From NCBI RefSeq assembly GCF_014192095.1, contig NZ_JACHXN010000010.1, positions 167,318 through 231,317 of the forward strand: a DNA stretch of 64,000 nucleotides. The letters run 5' to 3'. Each line of letters starts with the position of its first letter. Positions within the stretch are counted from its first letter, which is position 1. The notes beneath the pieces are model-generated. The model was not told the origin of the DNA. It searched no databases and worked only from the letters and a program-made list of their open reading frames with translations. The stretch comes from Phyllobacterium trifolii. GTDB lineage: Bacteria; Pseudomonadota; Alphaproteobacteria; Rhizobiales; Rhizobiaceae. This document shows, piece after piece, positions 1 to 8,511 of this stretch. The translations under genes and the position numbers were made by a program.

Positions 1-879
1 CTGCGCAACGAGCGCAACGGCCTTGTTCAGGCCGGCTTCCGTGTCGAACATGGGCATTGCCGTCGTTCCACGCATCGCGAACAGCTCCATACCCAATTTC
101 TTCGCGAGCGCCGCACCCTTTGCCGGCTCATTATCGGTGATAACCATAAGCTGAGTGCCGAGCTCGGGGACATCTCCAGCCATGAAGCCATGAATGAGCG
201 AGACAGACAGGATGCCATCGCGGCCCTGCAGGGCCTTCAGACGATCGACATAAGAACGCATCGGCTCGCGGCTGGTCGGATAAACGCCGATCATACGGCA
301 ATCGAAGGTAGAAATGACCGGCTTGATCTCGCCGCGCAGCGCGCGCATGGCAAGGTCGACTACATGCTCGCCGCGTTCGTAGAAGTCCGTGTGCGGAAAC
401 TCGAGGAAGGCAGCAAGTATATTTGCATTGGCGACGCGCTTCGTCGTGAGGTGGCTGTGCGGATCGAGTTCAGATGCGATAAGCACATCCGGCCCGACGA
501 CATTGCGAATTTGCTCGAGAAGATCGCCCTCGCAGTCATCATAGCCCTGCGCAACCATGGCACCATGCAAGCCAAGGATGACCCCATCGACGGGCAGCGC
601 AGCCTTGAGCTGGTCAAGGATTTCATCACGCAGACCCTCATAGGCTTGCCGCTGCAACAATCCTCCGGGCTCGGCCCAGGTCGCGGTTCCTTCGATCAGG
701 GTGAACCCTTCCTTGCGCGCCTTGCGCCGTAAAACCACCATTGGCGCCGAGCACAAGGTGGGCGTCTCCGGATGTTCACCCGGACCCGCATAGAACGCCA
801 TTTCAAAGCTGGCACGGTCTGTTGGCACAGGGGAAAAAGTGTTGGTTTCCGTCGCGAGCGACGCGGTAAAAATGCGCAT
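1..879 (-). CDS. M81 family metallopeptidase (MlrC-like), C-terminus outside window
   Basis: The reading frame is open from an ATG at 879 to the window edge, giving 293 residues of a family usually near 490. It begins MRIFTASLATETNTFSP, the N-terminal signature of MlrC-type proteins. LHGAM (about residue 90) and SELDPHSH (about 135) match the family's metal-binding segments. MlrC cleaves linearised microcystin, but most relatives are of unknown substrate and sit in catabolic clusters, so a role in peptide or amide breakdown is an inference. The start lies 10 bases after the ridA stop, so the two are very probably co-transcribed. The C-terminal domain cannot be judged here. Confidence 0.85.
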   Translation of the reverse strand, partial: MRIFTASLATETNTFSPVPTDRASFEMAFYAGPGEHPETPTLCSAPMVVLRRKARKEGFTLIEGTATWAEPGGLLQRQAYEGLRDEILDQLKAALPVDGVILGLHGAMVAQGYDDCEGDLLEQIRNVVGPDVLIASELDPHSHLTTKRVANANILAAFLEFPHTDFYERGEHVVDLAMRALRGEIKPVISTFDCRMIGVYPTSREPMRSYVDRLKALQGRDGILSVSLIHGFMAGDVPELGTQLMVITDNEPAKGAALAKKLGMELFAMRGTTAMPMFDTEAGLNKAVALVAQ

Positions 880-889
880 GAATGTGATC

Positions 890-1255
890 TCAGAGAGGCT
901 TATAGGCGATGGCTTCTATTTCAATCTTGATATCGATCATCAGCCGGGATTCGATGGTGGTGCGAGCAGGCGGATTCGCGGGAAAGTATGTGGCGTAGGT
1001 CTTGTTGAATGCCCCGAATTCGCGGGCGTCTTCAAGAATGACGAAGGTCTTGATCACATCGGAAAGGTCTGCGCCCGCTAGTGCCAAAGCGGATTTGACG
1101 TTCTCCATCACCTGTCGCGTCTGGGCTTCGATACCGCCGACGATGACCGTGCCGTCAGCGCCCACCGGAACCTGCCCTGAAATATAGATGAAATCCCCAG
1201 CGCGCACTGCGGGCGACAACGGCACATGTGCATGGCCGAAATGTTGTTTGGTCAT
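890..1255 (-). CDS. RidA family protein (enamine/imine deaminase)
   Basis: The 121-residue product has the usual length of the YjgF/YER057c/UK114 family. The start is followed by SPAVRAGDFIYISGQVP, and near the C-terminus lie PARTTIESR and IEIEAIA, where the arginine that binds the substrate carboxylate is found. RidA hydrolyses reactive 2-aminoacrylate and related imines released by PLP enzymes. That fits a PLP-dependent enzyme encoded 1 kb away on the other strand. It precedes the M81 peptidase gene by 10 bases. The exact RidA subfamily and substrate cannot be told by eye. Confidence 0.9.
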   Translation of the reverse strand: MTKQHFGHAHVPLSPAVRAGDFIYISGQVPVGADGTVIVGGIEAQTRQVMENVKSALALAGADLSDVIKTFVILEDAREFGAFNKTYATYFPANPPARTTIESRLMIDIKIEIEAIAYKPL

Positions 1256-1466
1256 GATCGTGATCCTATCCTGTGTCCAGACTGCTCATGGTAGCCAGAC
1301 CCGAAATACGGCGAAGGCTCGGCCATACCATAGTGCCAATCCACGGTACAGCACCCGGCCGCAAACGAAAGGACGCGGGTAGTTGTCTTGGTTACAATGG
1401 CGAAACTCGATATTGCTTTTTTCCATCTGCAGTCATTAATGAGCAAAAAATCAACTGGATGCGCGC

Positions 1467-2252
1467 ATGACTTCTCCAACATCGCACGGTGAACCTGGCC
1501 TCAAAGGCAAACACGTGCTCATCACCGGCGCCGGTGGGGGTATCGGCCAAGCACTTATCGAAGCTTACAATGGCTTGGGCGCTATTGTGTCCGGCGCCGA
1601 TCAGCAACGACGTCTGATTGAAAGCCTTCCTCTCTCAAACCGTCTGGTTTTCGATCTCAATGACAAAGCGGCTGCATCCAAGGCGATCGGTGATTTCATC
1701 GCGGACCGTGGCGTTCCGGATGTACTGATCAACAATGCCGGTTTCACGCGCGGCGAAACGCTCGATCAAGTCGATGGCGATGTATGGGAACAGGAAATCG
1801 CCACCAATCTGAACGGCGTATTCCACGTCACGGCCCCCATCGTCGCTAACATGAGCAAACGCGGCAGCGGCAATATCGTGTTTATCTCCTCGGTCAACGC
1901 GCTCGGCCACTACGGTAATCCGGCCTATTCGGCGGCCAAGGCGGGATTGATCTCCTATATGAAAGCGCTCGCTGTGGAGCGTGGGCGATTTGGCATACGA
2001 GCCAATGCAGTCTGTCCAGGTTCCGTACGAACACCAGCGTGGGATCACCGGCTGCAAAGGGAGCCCGAGCTTCTGGCAAAAGTCCTGCCGCACTACCCGC
2101 TTGGGCGCATGGTGACCCCTGATGAAGTGGCGCAAGCAGCAGTATTCCTCAGCTCGAGTGCTGCATCGGGTATCACGGGTGCTACGCTTAACGTCGATGC
2201 CGGGCTGACGGCCGGAAATCTGCCTTTCATCAACGATGTGCTTGGAGATTGA
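1467..2252 (+). CDS. SDR family NAD(P)-dependent oxidoreductase
   Basis: This 261-residue classical short-chain dehydrogenase has the cofactor motif TGAGGGIG at residues 20-27, NNAG at 89-92, the catalytic Ser near 141-142, and Tyr154/Lys158 in YSAAK. It oxidises or reduces a hydroxyl or keto group of an unidentified small substrate. It is the first gene of the rightward operon and its stop is one base before the start of the PLP enzyme. The 211-base gap upstream is shared with leftward ridA, so both promoters lie there. The fold call is secure; the substrate is unknown. Confidence 0.9.
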   Translation: MTSPTSHGEPGLKGKHVLITGAGGGIGQALIEAYNGLGAIVSGADQQRRLIESLPLSNRLVFDLNDKAAASKAIGDFIADRGVPDVLINNAGFTRGETLDQVDGDVWEQEIATNLNGVFHVTAPIVANMSKRGSGNIVFISSVNALGHYGNPAYSAAKAGLISYMKALAVERGRFGIRANAVCPGSVRTPAWDHRLQREPELLAKVLPHYPLGRMVTPDEVAQAAVFLSSSAASGITGATLNVDAGLTAGNLPFINDVLGD

Positions 2253-2253
2253 A

Positions 2254-3312
2254 ATGAAACTGTCCGAAATCGACACACCGGCTGTCCTCATTGATATCGA
2301 TCGCGCCGAGACCAACATGCAGCGCTTCCAAGCCTATGCCGACAAACACGGACTGGCGGTGCGTCCGCACATCAAGACGCATAAATTGCCGCGTTTTGCC
2401 AAGCGCCAGGTTGAGTTGGGCGCAGTCGGGATAACCTGCCAGAAACTTGGTGAGGCAGAAGTCATGGCCGATGCAGGACTGACGGATATCTTTCTGCCCT
2501 ATAACATTATCGGCGAAGCGAAACTCGGCAGGCTGATGGCGCTGAATAAACGCGTCACGCTGGCTGTCACCGCCGACAGTGAAGTTACCGTCCGCGGTCT
2601 TTCCGAAACGTTCAACGATGCGGCAAAGCCGCTCACCGTACTCGTAGAATGCGACACCGGCATGGGACGTTGCGGCGTACAATCGGCCGACGAAGCTGTT
2701 GCGCTGGCAAAACTGATCGATGCGGCCAGGGGCCTTCGTTTCGCAGGCTTCATGACTTATCCGAAGACCGGTGCGATTGCCGAAAATGAAGCTTTTCTGT
2801 CTGCCGCCAAACAAAAGGCCATCGCCGCCGGACTTGACCCGCGCATCATTTCCAATGGCGGTTCTCCGGATATGTGGCGGGCACACGAAGTCACGAGCGC
2901 AACGGAACATCGGCCTGGCACGTATATCTACATGGACCGCTTTCAGGTCGCGAAAGGGGTCGGCACATGGGATGATTGCGCGCTTACAGTACTCACGACG
3001 GTGGTCAGCCGCCCAACGGAGAATCGTGTAATTGTCGATGCCGGTTCTAAAGCCCTTACCAGCGATACGTTTGGAATGGATGGGTTCGGGTATATTGTTG
3101 GCTATCCGGATGCAGTGATTACCTCGCTCAGCGAGGAACATGGCGCGATCGATTTTTCAGCCTGTGAGGAGAAGCCCCGGATCGGAGATCGGCTTCGTAT
3201 CATTCCCAATCACGCCTGTGTCGTCTCGAACCTGTTCGATCAGGTCATGCTGATTTCAGGCAACGAAGTGGTTGAGATTGAGCCTGTCGCCGCACGGGGC
3301 CGCGTCGATTAA
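2254..3312 (+). CDS. D-threonine aldolase-like PLP-dependent enzyme (DSD1 family)
   Basis: The 352-residue protein starts at ATG 2254, preceded by GGAG at 2243-2246; an upstream ATG at 2236 lies inside the SDR gene and is less likely. DTPAVLIDIDRAETN and RPHIKTHK (about residues 38-45, with the PLP-binding lysine) mark the fold-type III barrel of D-threonine aldolase and D-threo-3-hydroxyaspartate dehydratase. The C-terminal NHACVVSNLFD carries the His that helps hold the divalent metal in this family. Known members split or dehydrate D-beta-hydroxy amino acids. The neighbouring RidA could deal with released imines. Aldolase versus dehydratase cannot be settled here. Confidence 0.87.
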   Translation: MKLSEIDTPAVLIDIDRAETNMQRFQAYADKHGLAVRPHIKTHKLPRFAKRQVELGAVGITCQKLGEAEVMADAGLTDIFLPYNIIGEAKLGRLMALNKRVTLAVTADSEVTVRGLSETFNDAAKPLTVLVECDTGMGRCGVQSADEAVALAKLIDAARGLRFAGFMTYPKTGAIAENEAFLSAAKQKAIAAGLDPRIISNGGSPDMWRAHEVTSATEHRPGTYIYMDRFQVAKGVGTWDDCALTVLTTVVSRPTENRVIVDAGSKALTSDTFGMDGFGYIVGYPDAVITSLSEEHGAIDFSACEEKPRIGDRLRIIPNHACVVSNLFDQVMLISGNEVVEIEPVAARGRVD

Positions 3313-3339
3313 GGGCGCGGGCCGCAAGGACGGGTTTCT

Positions 3340-3695
3340 TCAGGCCGTCAACCCATTGCCGGGCACGGCAGGCAGCGCAGCGTCTTCCGCATAAGCATCC
3401 AGAAACTCTTGCTCTGAAGCCGCATTCCTGAACCATGGTCCCATCCCATAAGTATAGCCGCAGCTAGCAATTGTCCCAATTGATCGGCCAGGTCCCGGGC
3501 GAGAAACTCGGCTGTGCGTTCGGAATACGTCTTGGTCAAGTCGGCCTGCTGACGCTGCAAAGCAAAGCCAAGTCATAACAACAGCACAATCAGTAGAGCT
3601 AGAAGCGGGATACCGATGATGGCAATAACGGGAATGCCAGGTTTGTCTTCATCCGGACCAAGCTTCTCAGATATTTTCGGGCCCATAACATCCAT
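3340..3695 (-). pseudogene. Possible decayed small gene with N-terminal membrane segment
   Basis: From ATG 3695 a 40-codon frame reads MDVMGPKISEKLGPDEDKPG followed by a strongly hydrophobic stretch rich in Ile, Leu and Val, and ends in TGA at 3573-3575. Past that stop the same frame continues with a plausible helix (RQQADLTKTYSERTAEFLAR). Near 3450 another frame becomes more protein-like (RNAASEQEFLDAYAEDAALP) and ends around 3340. One broken gene of roughly 110 codons, with a nonsense change and a frameshift, would explain this. A genuine 40-aa membrane peptide is the alternative. I recognise no homologue. Confidence 0.3.
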
Positions 3696-4019
3696 GGAAC
3701 GCTTCCTAAAAATTCATAAAGTATCGACGTCGAAATCAACGATAAGAGCGGGCAACCGGTAGTAATTACAAGTACAAAAATCAAGGCAACGCGAGGCAGC
3801 CAGAGCCTCAGTTGACCATATCCATCATCACAGTCGCAATGTTCAAAAATGGATGCGATTTGAGATGGTGAGGCTAATATTCCGGCCAGCACATTGACCT
3901 CACAATAGAGCCATCCGAAGCGGCAAAACCGCCATTCCCATTCTCGACAACCACCCCTTTTGCAAGGCTGAATTGCAACGTCTCTGCCAACGGTGCGACT
4001 GGCAAGGTAGAGAAGCCAC
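3696..4019. other. Region between repC end and decayed small ORF, no gene seen
   Basis: A 146-codon open frame crosses this stretch on the minus strand (3599-4039), but it overlaps the end of repC, has unusual composition (many Cys and Trp) and resembles no family I know. I treat it as non-coding. No clear repC terminator was found. Confidence 0.4.
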
Positions 4020-5333
4020 TCACGCCCGCTTTTCTCCATCCAACGCCTTGATCACCGGAAGCACTGAATACTGGCCGATTTCGGCGCGATCGGTCAGTGC
4101 CCTGAGATAGCCTCCGGGTGAACGGATATCACCGATACGTTCAAGAATGGCAGCAATCGTGATCGACGCGTTGATATCACCCATGGTATCGCGCGCCCTT
4201 TGCCAGGCATCGGGTGATACACCGAGCATCGAGCGAACCAGTCCCGCCGTATTCACAAGCTCGCGCCAGTCCTCGATGCCGTCACGGGAATAATCGATGA
4301 TCTGCGGGCAAGCACTCAACACCGCCTCCAGTGACATTGGCACCGATCTCGTTTCAAGGTTCGGCCTGTCACCGGTCAAACCGCCGTCACCACGGTTTCT
4401 ATTTCGCCGTGCCGCTTCCAAGCGATTTCTCATTTTGCTCAGCGCAACTATCCGCCCGGGCGCGTTGTTTTGGGATTGTAGCTCGTCGGATTGCTTCTGG
4501 CCTGTTTCGTGGGCCCTTTCAAATTGGTGGTCTATATTTGAATTCTGAATATGGTGCTCAAAAGAAGAGTCACTGGCGCTCATTTCTTTGTCTGAAAGCG
4601 ATGCCAGGTAAGTTTTCTCAACTCTCTCTCTCAAGCTTGCAAGGGCATCGCATCGCACCCGAAGCGTCTCCAGTGGCAGATGCCTGCTTACTCGTCCCGA
4701 AAGCGCTGCCAGCTCATCAGCGTATGTTTCCCAGTCACCCGTACGTTCCTCGCTGAGCCCGGCATCGATGGTCTTGGATACATCTCGAAGATGGATGGTG
4801 ATTTCGCTGCGTACACGATGAACGGCTCGCGCCAGATCCCTTGCCTGAGCCGCATGGGCCCCGATTTCGCCCGCTCGTAGCGCCAATGGTGAGAGGTCAA
4901 AGCCAAAAGCATGTTCGATCTCGCCGGTTTCGCCGCGCCGCGCATAGCGTTTGCCATTGGGACTGTCACGACGAATGATCAGGCCGGTCTCGACGAGTGC
5001 TGAAAGGTGCCTGCGAATTGTCGCGGAGGACATGCCGCGGGTACGCATGGAAAGCTCCGCATTGGACGGAAAGACAATCAGTGGTGCACTGCCGTCCAGC
5101 AGTGTCTCGGGATAGAAGCTCAGCAATGCTTCCAGAACGGCAATTGTGCGGTCCGAAAGGAAAAACGCTGTACGAGCCTCGGTCAATGACCGCAACAGCG
5201 CCCACTTCTCCGGGTGGTTTCTGTCCGTACCCGCCAGTTTTTCGCGAGCCCGTGCTGTCTTTTCTTGCACAGCAAACATGGCGTGCGACAACGAACGACC
5301 GCCAAATGGCGTCGTTGCAAAACGATCAGTCAT
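4020..5333 (-). CDS. repC: RepC replication initiator of a repABC replicon
   Basis: RepC binds an origin located within its own gene and initiates replication of the replicon. I chose ATG 5333, giving MTDRFATTPFGGRSLSH, the typical RepC N-terminus. It is preceded by GAGGTAAGGACC, a good ribosome binding site; a start at 5357 would have none. The product is 437 residues, close to the usual 400-440. The N-terminal half holds the winged-helix DNA-binding region (for example SSATIRRHLSALVETGLI). It is the last gene of the repABC operon, and its translation should be limited by the antisense RNA encoded opposite its leader. Confidence 0.92.
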   Translation of the reverse strand: MTDRFATTPFGGRSLSHAMFAVQEKTARAREKLAGTDRNHPEKWALLRSLTEARTAFFLSDRTIAVLEALLSFYPETLLDGSAPLIVFPSNAELSMRTRGMSSATIRRHLSALVETGLIIRRDSPNGKRYARRGETGEIEHAFGFDLSPLALRAGEIGAHAAQARDLARAVHRVRSEITIHLRDVSKTIDAGLSEERTGDWETYADELAALSGRVSRHLPLETLRVRCDALASLRERVEKTYLASLSDKEMSASDSSFEHHIQNSNIDHQFERAHETGQKQSDELQSQNNAPGRIVALSKMRNRLEAARRNRNRGDGGLTGDRPNLETRSVPMSLEAVLSACPQIIDYSRDGIEDWRELVNTAGLVRSMLGVSPDAWQRARDTMGDINASITIAAILERIGDIRSPGGYLRALTDRAEIGQYSVLPVIKALDGEKRA

Positions 5334-5387
5334 GGTCCTTACCTCAAGTTGAGGCAATGAAAAGGCATGCCGAAACGCGTCCGACTC

Positions 5388-5419
5388 TTGACAAGTCTGG
5401 GTGGAAGTGATTCTCTAAA
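5388..5419 (+). promoter_or_regulatory. Promoter of the repABC antisense RNA (ctRNA)
   Basis: TTGACA lies at 5388-5393 and an AT-rich -10 region (TCTCTAAAA) at about 5412-5420, reading rightward, opposite to repC. Two CcrM methylation sites sit at its edges: GACTC 5383-5387 and GATTC 5409-5413. Position and direction match the ctRNA promoters known between repB and repC. Confidence 0.7.
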
Positions 5420-5424
5420 ATTGC

Positions 5425-5472
5425 TACATTGAAGAGGGCTTCCGGGGCGGTAACGTTCTGGGGGCCTTTTTT
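5425..5472 (+). ncRNA. incA-type counter-transcribed RNA of the repABC operon
   Basis: A short transcript of about 48 bases is predicted, starting a few bases after the -10 region and ending in a hairpin with a T-run. It lies in the 250-base repB-repC gap and is antisense to the repC leader. In repABC plasmids such a roughly 50-base RNA pairs with the repABC message, terminates or blocks repC expression, and so sets copy number and incompatibility. The exact 5' end is inferred from promoter spacing. Confidence 0.75.
5437..5472 (+). terminator. Intrinsic terminator of the ctRNA
   Basis: GGCTTCCGG (5437-5445) pairs with CTGGGGGCC (5458-5466) as a 9-bp stem containing three G-U pairs, followed by six T. 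Because the G-U pairs become A-C mismatches on the other strand, the hairpin is stable only in the antisense RNA. Confidence 0.75.
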
Positions 5473-5583
5473 CTTGCCGTTGTTTTCCTTCTCTCGTCCT
5501 TTTAAACTGTCCATAACCGCAATCCGGTTTTGGGCTTAGTGCTTACTCAACCAACCGGCCTTGTAGCGACTGAAGTCGCAGCG

Positions 5584-6657
5584 CTATTTGTCACGTGACC
5601 GGCTATTGTAGCGGGCAAGCAAAGTCTCGAGCTCTCCCGTTACGAATACCGCAAAATCTTGCGGAATATGATCGGCAAAGGTCAGAACTTGTCTTCCCCT
5701 GTCTGAATTCAACTGCGCGATTGCGCTGGGGCTTGAGGATTTAGTGCCAACGACCGACGGCGTATTGCGCGGCGCCGGTGCGACAGGCTCGACGTTTTTC
5801 AGGAGCCGCTCGAAGACGCGGTTGAAGCGTGCGTTGCTGTCAGCGGCACTGAACGGCTCCAGCGCGATTTCATTCAGCGCAGCAGCCTGCGCGTCACCGG
5901 ATTTGAGCAACTCAGCAAACCGGACCCACCGTGGCCGGCCGATCTTTGGCGCGGGTCCGATAGCGCGAACCACCAGTGCTGGTACAGCTGCCGCGACCTG
6001 AAGAAACCGCGTCATCTCTGCCTTATCCAGGGATAGTGCATCCTGCACAAGACCGCGCTCGAAGCCCCGCTCGACAAGATTGCGGGCAAAGAAAGCACGT
6101 TCGATGAAGGATAGATCGCGCCGCTCGGTGTTTTCCTTGCCCTGCGCCAGGACAAGCTGCACATCGGTGAGATTGCGGACGATAGCCTGCACGGGCTTTC
6201 CGACACGTCGAGCAGCGCGCAGGCGGCGATGGCCATAAGCTGTCTGGTAATGGCCCTGCTTTTCCGGATGCGGGCGAACAAGGATAGGAACCTGCTGTCC
6301 ATTCTGCCGGATACTTTCGACCAGCTCCTCGAAACTGTCATCGGATCCGGAATCGTGGCTGAGCCGATCTTCGATAAATGAGCTCTCGACAAGCGCCGGA
6401 TCGAGCTCGACGACCCGCTCGCTACCCTCGAAGCTCTCCTTCAGTCGTCGTGCATCCTCGATCTCCTTCGATATTCCGCCCAGCGACAGGCCCATCGCCT
6501 TGATCGCACCAGAAGCGGCACGCGGCTTCAACGGCTCTACCGAAGCGCTCTGCCGCGTTGGGGCGAGCTCGGCTGGCTGCTGCTCGGGCGCCGAATTAGT
6601 CTCTACTGTCTCAAACAGCGCCTTGAGCTGATCCCTACGGTTTTTGTCGGCCATCAT
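5584..6657 (-). CDS. repB: RepB, ParB-type partition protein of repABC
   Basis: RepB binds centromere-like parS sites and, with RepA, segregates the replicon. The 357-residue product has the ParB/Spo0J nuclease-like domain at about residues 65-170 (VELDPALVESSF, IRQNGQQVPILVRPHP, YGHRRLRAARRVGKPV, then RDLSFIERAFFA), followed by a helix-turn-helix region around SLDKAEMTRFLQVAAAVP. It starts 7 bases after the repA stop and is translated with it. I could not find a convincing copy of the GTTNNNNGCNNNNAAC-like parS consensus near the operon. Confidence 0.93.
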   Translation of the reverse strand: MMADKNRRDQLKALFETVETNSAPEQQPAELAPTRQSASVEPLKPRAASGAIKAMGLSLGGISKEIEDARRLKESFEGSERVVELDPALVESSFIEDRLSHDSGSDDSFEELVESIRQNGQQVPILVRPHPEKQGHYQTAYGHRRLRAARRVGKPVQAIVRNLTDVQLVLAQGKENTERRDLSFIERAFFARNLVERGFERGLVQDALSLDKAEMTRFLQVAAAVPALVVRAIGPAPKIGRPRWVRFAELLKSGDAQAAALNEIALEPFSAADSNARFNRVFERLLKNVEPVAPAPRNTPSVVGTKSSSPSAIAQLNSDRGRQVLTFADHIPQDFAVFVTGELETLLARYNSRSRDK

Positions 6658-6664
6658 CGCGCCC

Positions 6665-7945
6665 TCACCCCGGCCGGTTCCAGGCCTTGAAGATCAGGCC
6701 CTGGATTTCAGAGTTGACGGAAGTCAGCGATTCAAACGCGCGGTCATAGGTAGCGCGAGTGAAGCTGTCGCGAGAAACCTCATAAAGCGTCTGCTTGGTC
6801 AGGCCCGCATCCGAGAAAGCCGTCGATTTGACAACCGAGTTCGTCAGCACGCGCTCGCCGAACAAGGAGCGCAGGAAACCTGCGATTTGTTGCTGAGGTG
6901 CATCATTGGGCTCAAAGCGCGTAATGAGATAGCGCATGAAATCGAAGTTAAGTTCGCCGCCCGCTTCGCGCACGACGGCGAGAAGATCTGCTGTCATGAA
7001 CAGGAACTGGCTCATAGAGGCAACATCAAGCATCTGCGGATGAACCGTCACCAGCACCGATGTAGCCGCACAAAGCGCCGAAAGCGTCAGGAACCCTAGC
7101 TGCGGAGGACAGTCGATGACGACGACATCATAATCATCCGCCACCGTATCCAGCGCGGCCTGAACACGCGCGAAGAACAATTGCTGCTCGACACTCTGCG
7201 TGCCATGCTGCCGATCCGCCAGCATTTGCGGTGTCGTGTGTTCGAATTCCTGTAGTTCGAGATTACCAGGGATAAGATCGAGACCATCGAAATAGGTCTT
7301 GCAGATGATATCGCGCAGCAGCCTGCGTTCGCCATCATAACGAATTGCGCCATAGAGCGTATCATTTCCGGTGAGGTCGAGTTCCGGCTGGTAACCGAAA
7401 AGCGCCGACATCGATGCCTGTGGATCAAGATCAACAGCCAGCACCCGAAACCCGGCCATGGCGAGATGTTGCGCAAGATGTGCACTCGTCGTTGTCTTGC
7501 CGGAGCCGCCTTTAAAATTGGTGACCGCGATAACCTGCATATGCTCGTTGGCGCTGGGGTCGCGATGCGGAAGATACGTTTTCGCCTTGGCACCGCCAGC
7601 CTCGGCAAGATGCCGGCGCAGCGCATTGATCTCGGCAAGCGTATAAAGCCGGCGACCGCCGCTTCCAGTTTCCGGCTGCGGCCCCTCGCCCGCAATCGAG
7701 AGCTGCCGCAGATAACCGTCGGATACACCAATCAGCTTCGCAGCCTCGCCACTGGTGAACTTACGCAAAGTCTTCTGGGCAGTCGGCGGAAACAACCGAT
7801 TGCGCATCGCATGTAACTGCGCTGAGAGCATCTCGGCATCCGCCGCGATCGCGCGGTCAGCCGGCAAGGCGACAGGCAGGGATGAAACGCCTTGTAACTG
7901 GGCATCAACAGTCCGGTTTGTCTGCGCTGTATTCAATAAAGTCAC
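6665..7945 (-). CDS. repA: RepA, ParA-type partition ATPase and repABC repressor
   Basis: RepA is the Walker-type ATPase that moves RepB-parS complexes and also represses the operon. The 426-residue protein has an N-terminal MerR-like helix-turn-helix (about 60-115, SGEAAKLIGVSDGYLRQL), the deviant Walker A FKGGSGKTT at 144-152, and Walker B VVVIDCPPQLG. The start is taken as GTG 7945 with AGGA about 9 bases upstream; no ATG is better placed. It is the first gene of repABC, and its promoter must lie in the 258-base region to its right. Confidence 0.93.
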   Translation of the reverse strand: MTLLNTAQTNRTVDAQLQGVSSLPVALPADRAIAADAEMLSAQLHAMRNRLFPPTAQKTLRKFTSGEAAKLIGVSDGYLRQLSIAGEGPQPETGSGGRRLYTLAEINALRRHLAEAGGAKAKTYLPHRDPSANEHMQVIAVTNFKGGSGKTTTSAHLAQHLAMAGFRVLAVDLDPQASMSALFGYQPELDLTGNDTLYGAIRYDGERRLLRDIICKTYFDGLDLIPGNLELQEFEHTTPQMLADRQHGTQSVEQQLFFARVQAALDTVADDYDVVVIDCPPQLGFLTLSALCAATSVLVTVHPQMLDVASMSQFLFMTADLLAVVREAGGELNFDFMRYLITRFEPNDAPQQQIAGFLRSLFGERVLTNSVVKSTAFSDAGLTKQTLYEVSRDSFTRATYDRAFESLTSVNSEIQGLIFKAWNRPG

Positions 7946-8203
7946 GTGTTGATCCTGTGCGCCTGTTAATAGACTGCCTGACCGCGCTCTGGAATGATGC
8001 GCCGATTCGACAGAAATACCAAAAGGGTAACGCTGGACAACAATTTAACGCTGCAGCTCGATACTAACACCGCAAAATCTGTGTAACGCCTATTTGGCCT
8101 GTTACCCTCAAAAACCGTAACCAAATTGAGGGAAGGACCGAGTCGCGTCAAGGACTTTATAGTTAACGCAATTTAACCAATTTATTGGGGCAACTACACT
8201 ATT
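7946..8203 (-). promoter_or_regulatory. repABC upstream region with inverted repeat
   Basis: This AT-rich gap precedes repA and should hold its promoter and operator. The clearest structure is CCCTCAA (8105-8111) and TTGAGGG (8126-8132), a perfect 7-bp inverted repeat with a 14-base spacer. RepA is known to bind palindromes upstream of repA; linking it to this repeat is inference. Confidence 0.45.
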
Positions 8204-8374
8204 TTACCACTTCTTCTTTTTGCGTTTTTGGTCGGCCGGCTTGGGCTCGAACAGATCGCTATCGGGTGCATCCTTGGTATCCGATGCCTGCATTTCTGTT
8301 GATTTTGATGCGATGGATTTTGTCTCGGTCGGGGACTTCGAAGTGGTATCTTTCAATGCGAATTTGATCGCCAT
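8204..8374 (-). CDS. Small basic hypothetical protein (56 aa)
   Basis: The frame starts at ATG 8374 and ends in TAA 8204-8206. The product begins MAIKFALKDTTSKS, is rich in Ser, Thr, Lys and Asp, and ends in a polybasic tail (QKRKKKKW). Such composition suggests a disordered, nucleic-acid-associated peptide. It lies between repA (same strand, 258 bases downstream) and the divergently oriented ftsK-like gene. I do not recognise the family and infer no function beyond a possible tie to replicon maintenance. It appears real because the frame uses normal codons from start to stop. Confidence 0.55.
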   Translation of the reverse strand: MAIKFALKDTTSKSPTETKSIASKSTEMQASDTKDAPDSDLFEPKPADQKRKKKKW

Positions 8375-8511
8375 TACAAACTGCTTTCTGATGTGAAATT
8401 TGCGTGAACTACAGAATGTAAGTTCCTAGCATGAATGGCAGACAATTTGCGCATGAAATCGAGACGCTCTCGCCAAAAGTAGCAAGTTGTTAACCTTGGT
8501 TTTCTATTCAG

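Noticed and set aside
1256..1466. Specific operator in the RidA/SDR divergent promoter
   Set aside because: No inverted repeat of convincing length was found in the 211 bases.
2230..3141. 303-codon frame antisense to the D-threonine-aldolase-like gene
   Set aside because: It lies wholly opposite a gene with clear motifs and has the Arg/His-rich make-up of antisense frames in GC-rich DNA.
3599..4039. 146-codon open frame on the minus strand
   Set aside because: It overlaps the repC stop, is rich in Cys and Trp, and shows no family pattern; a chance frame is more likely.
8161..8180. GTTAACGCAATTTAAC as a repABC parS site
   Set aside because: It has the GTT and AAC ends, but the central GC is displaced by one base and no second copy was seen.
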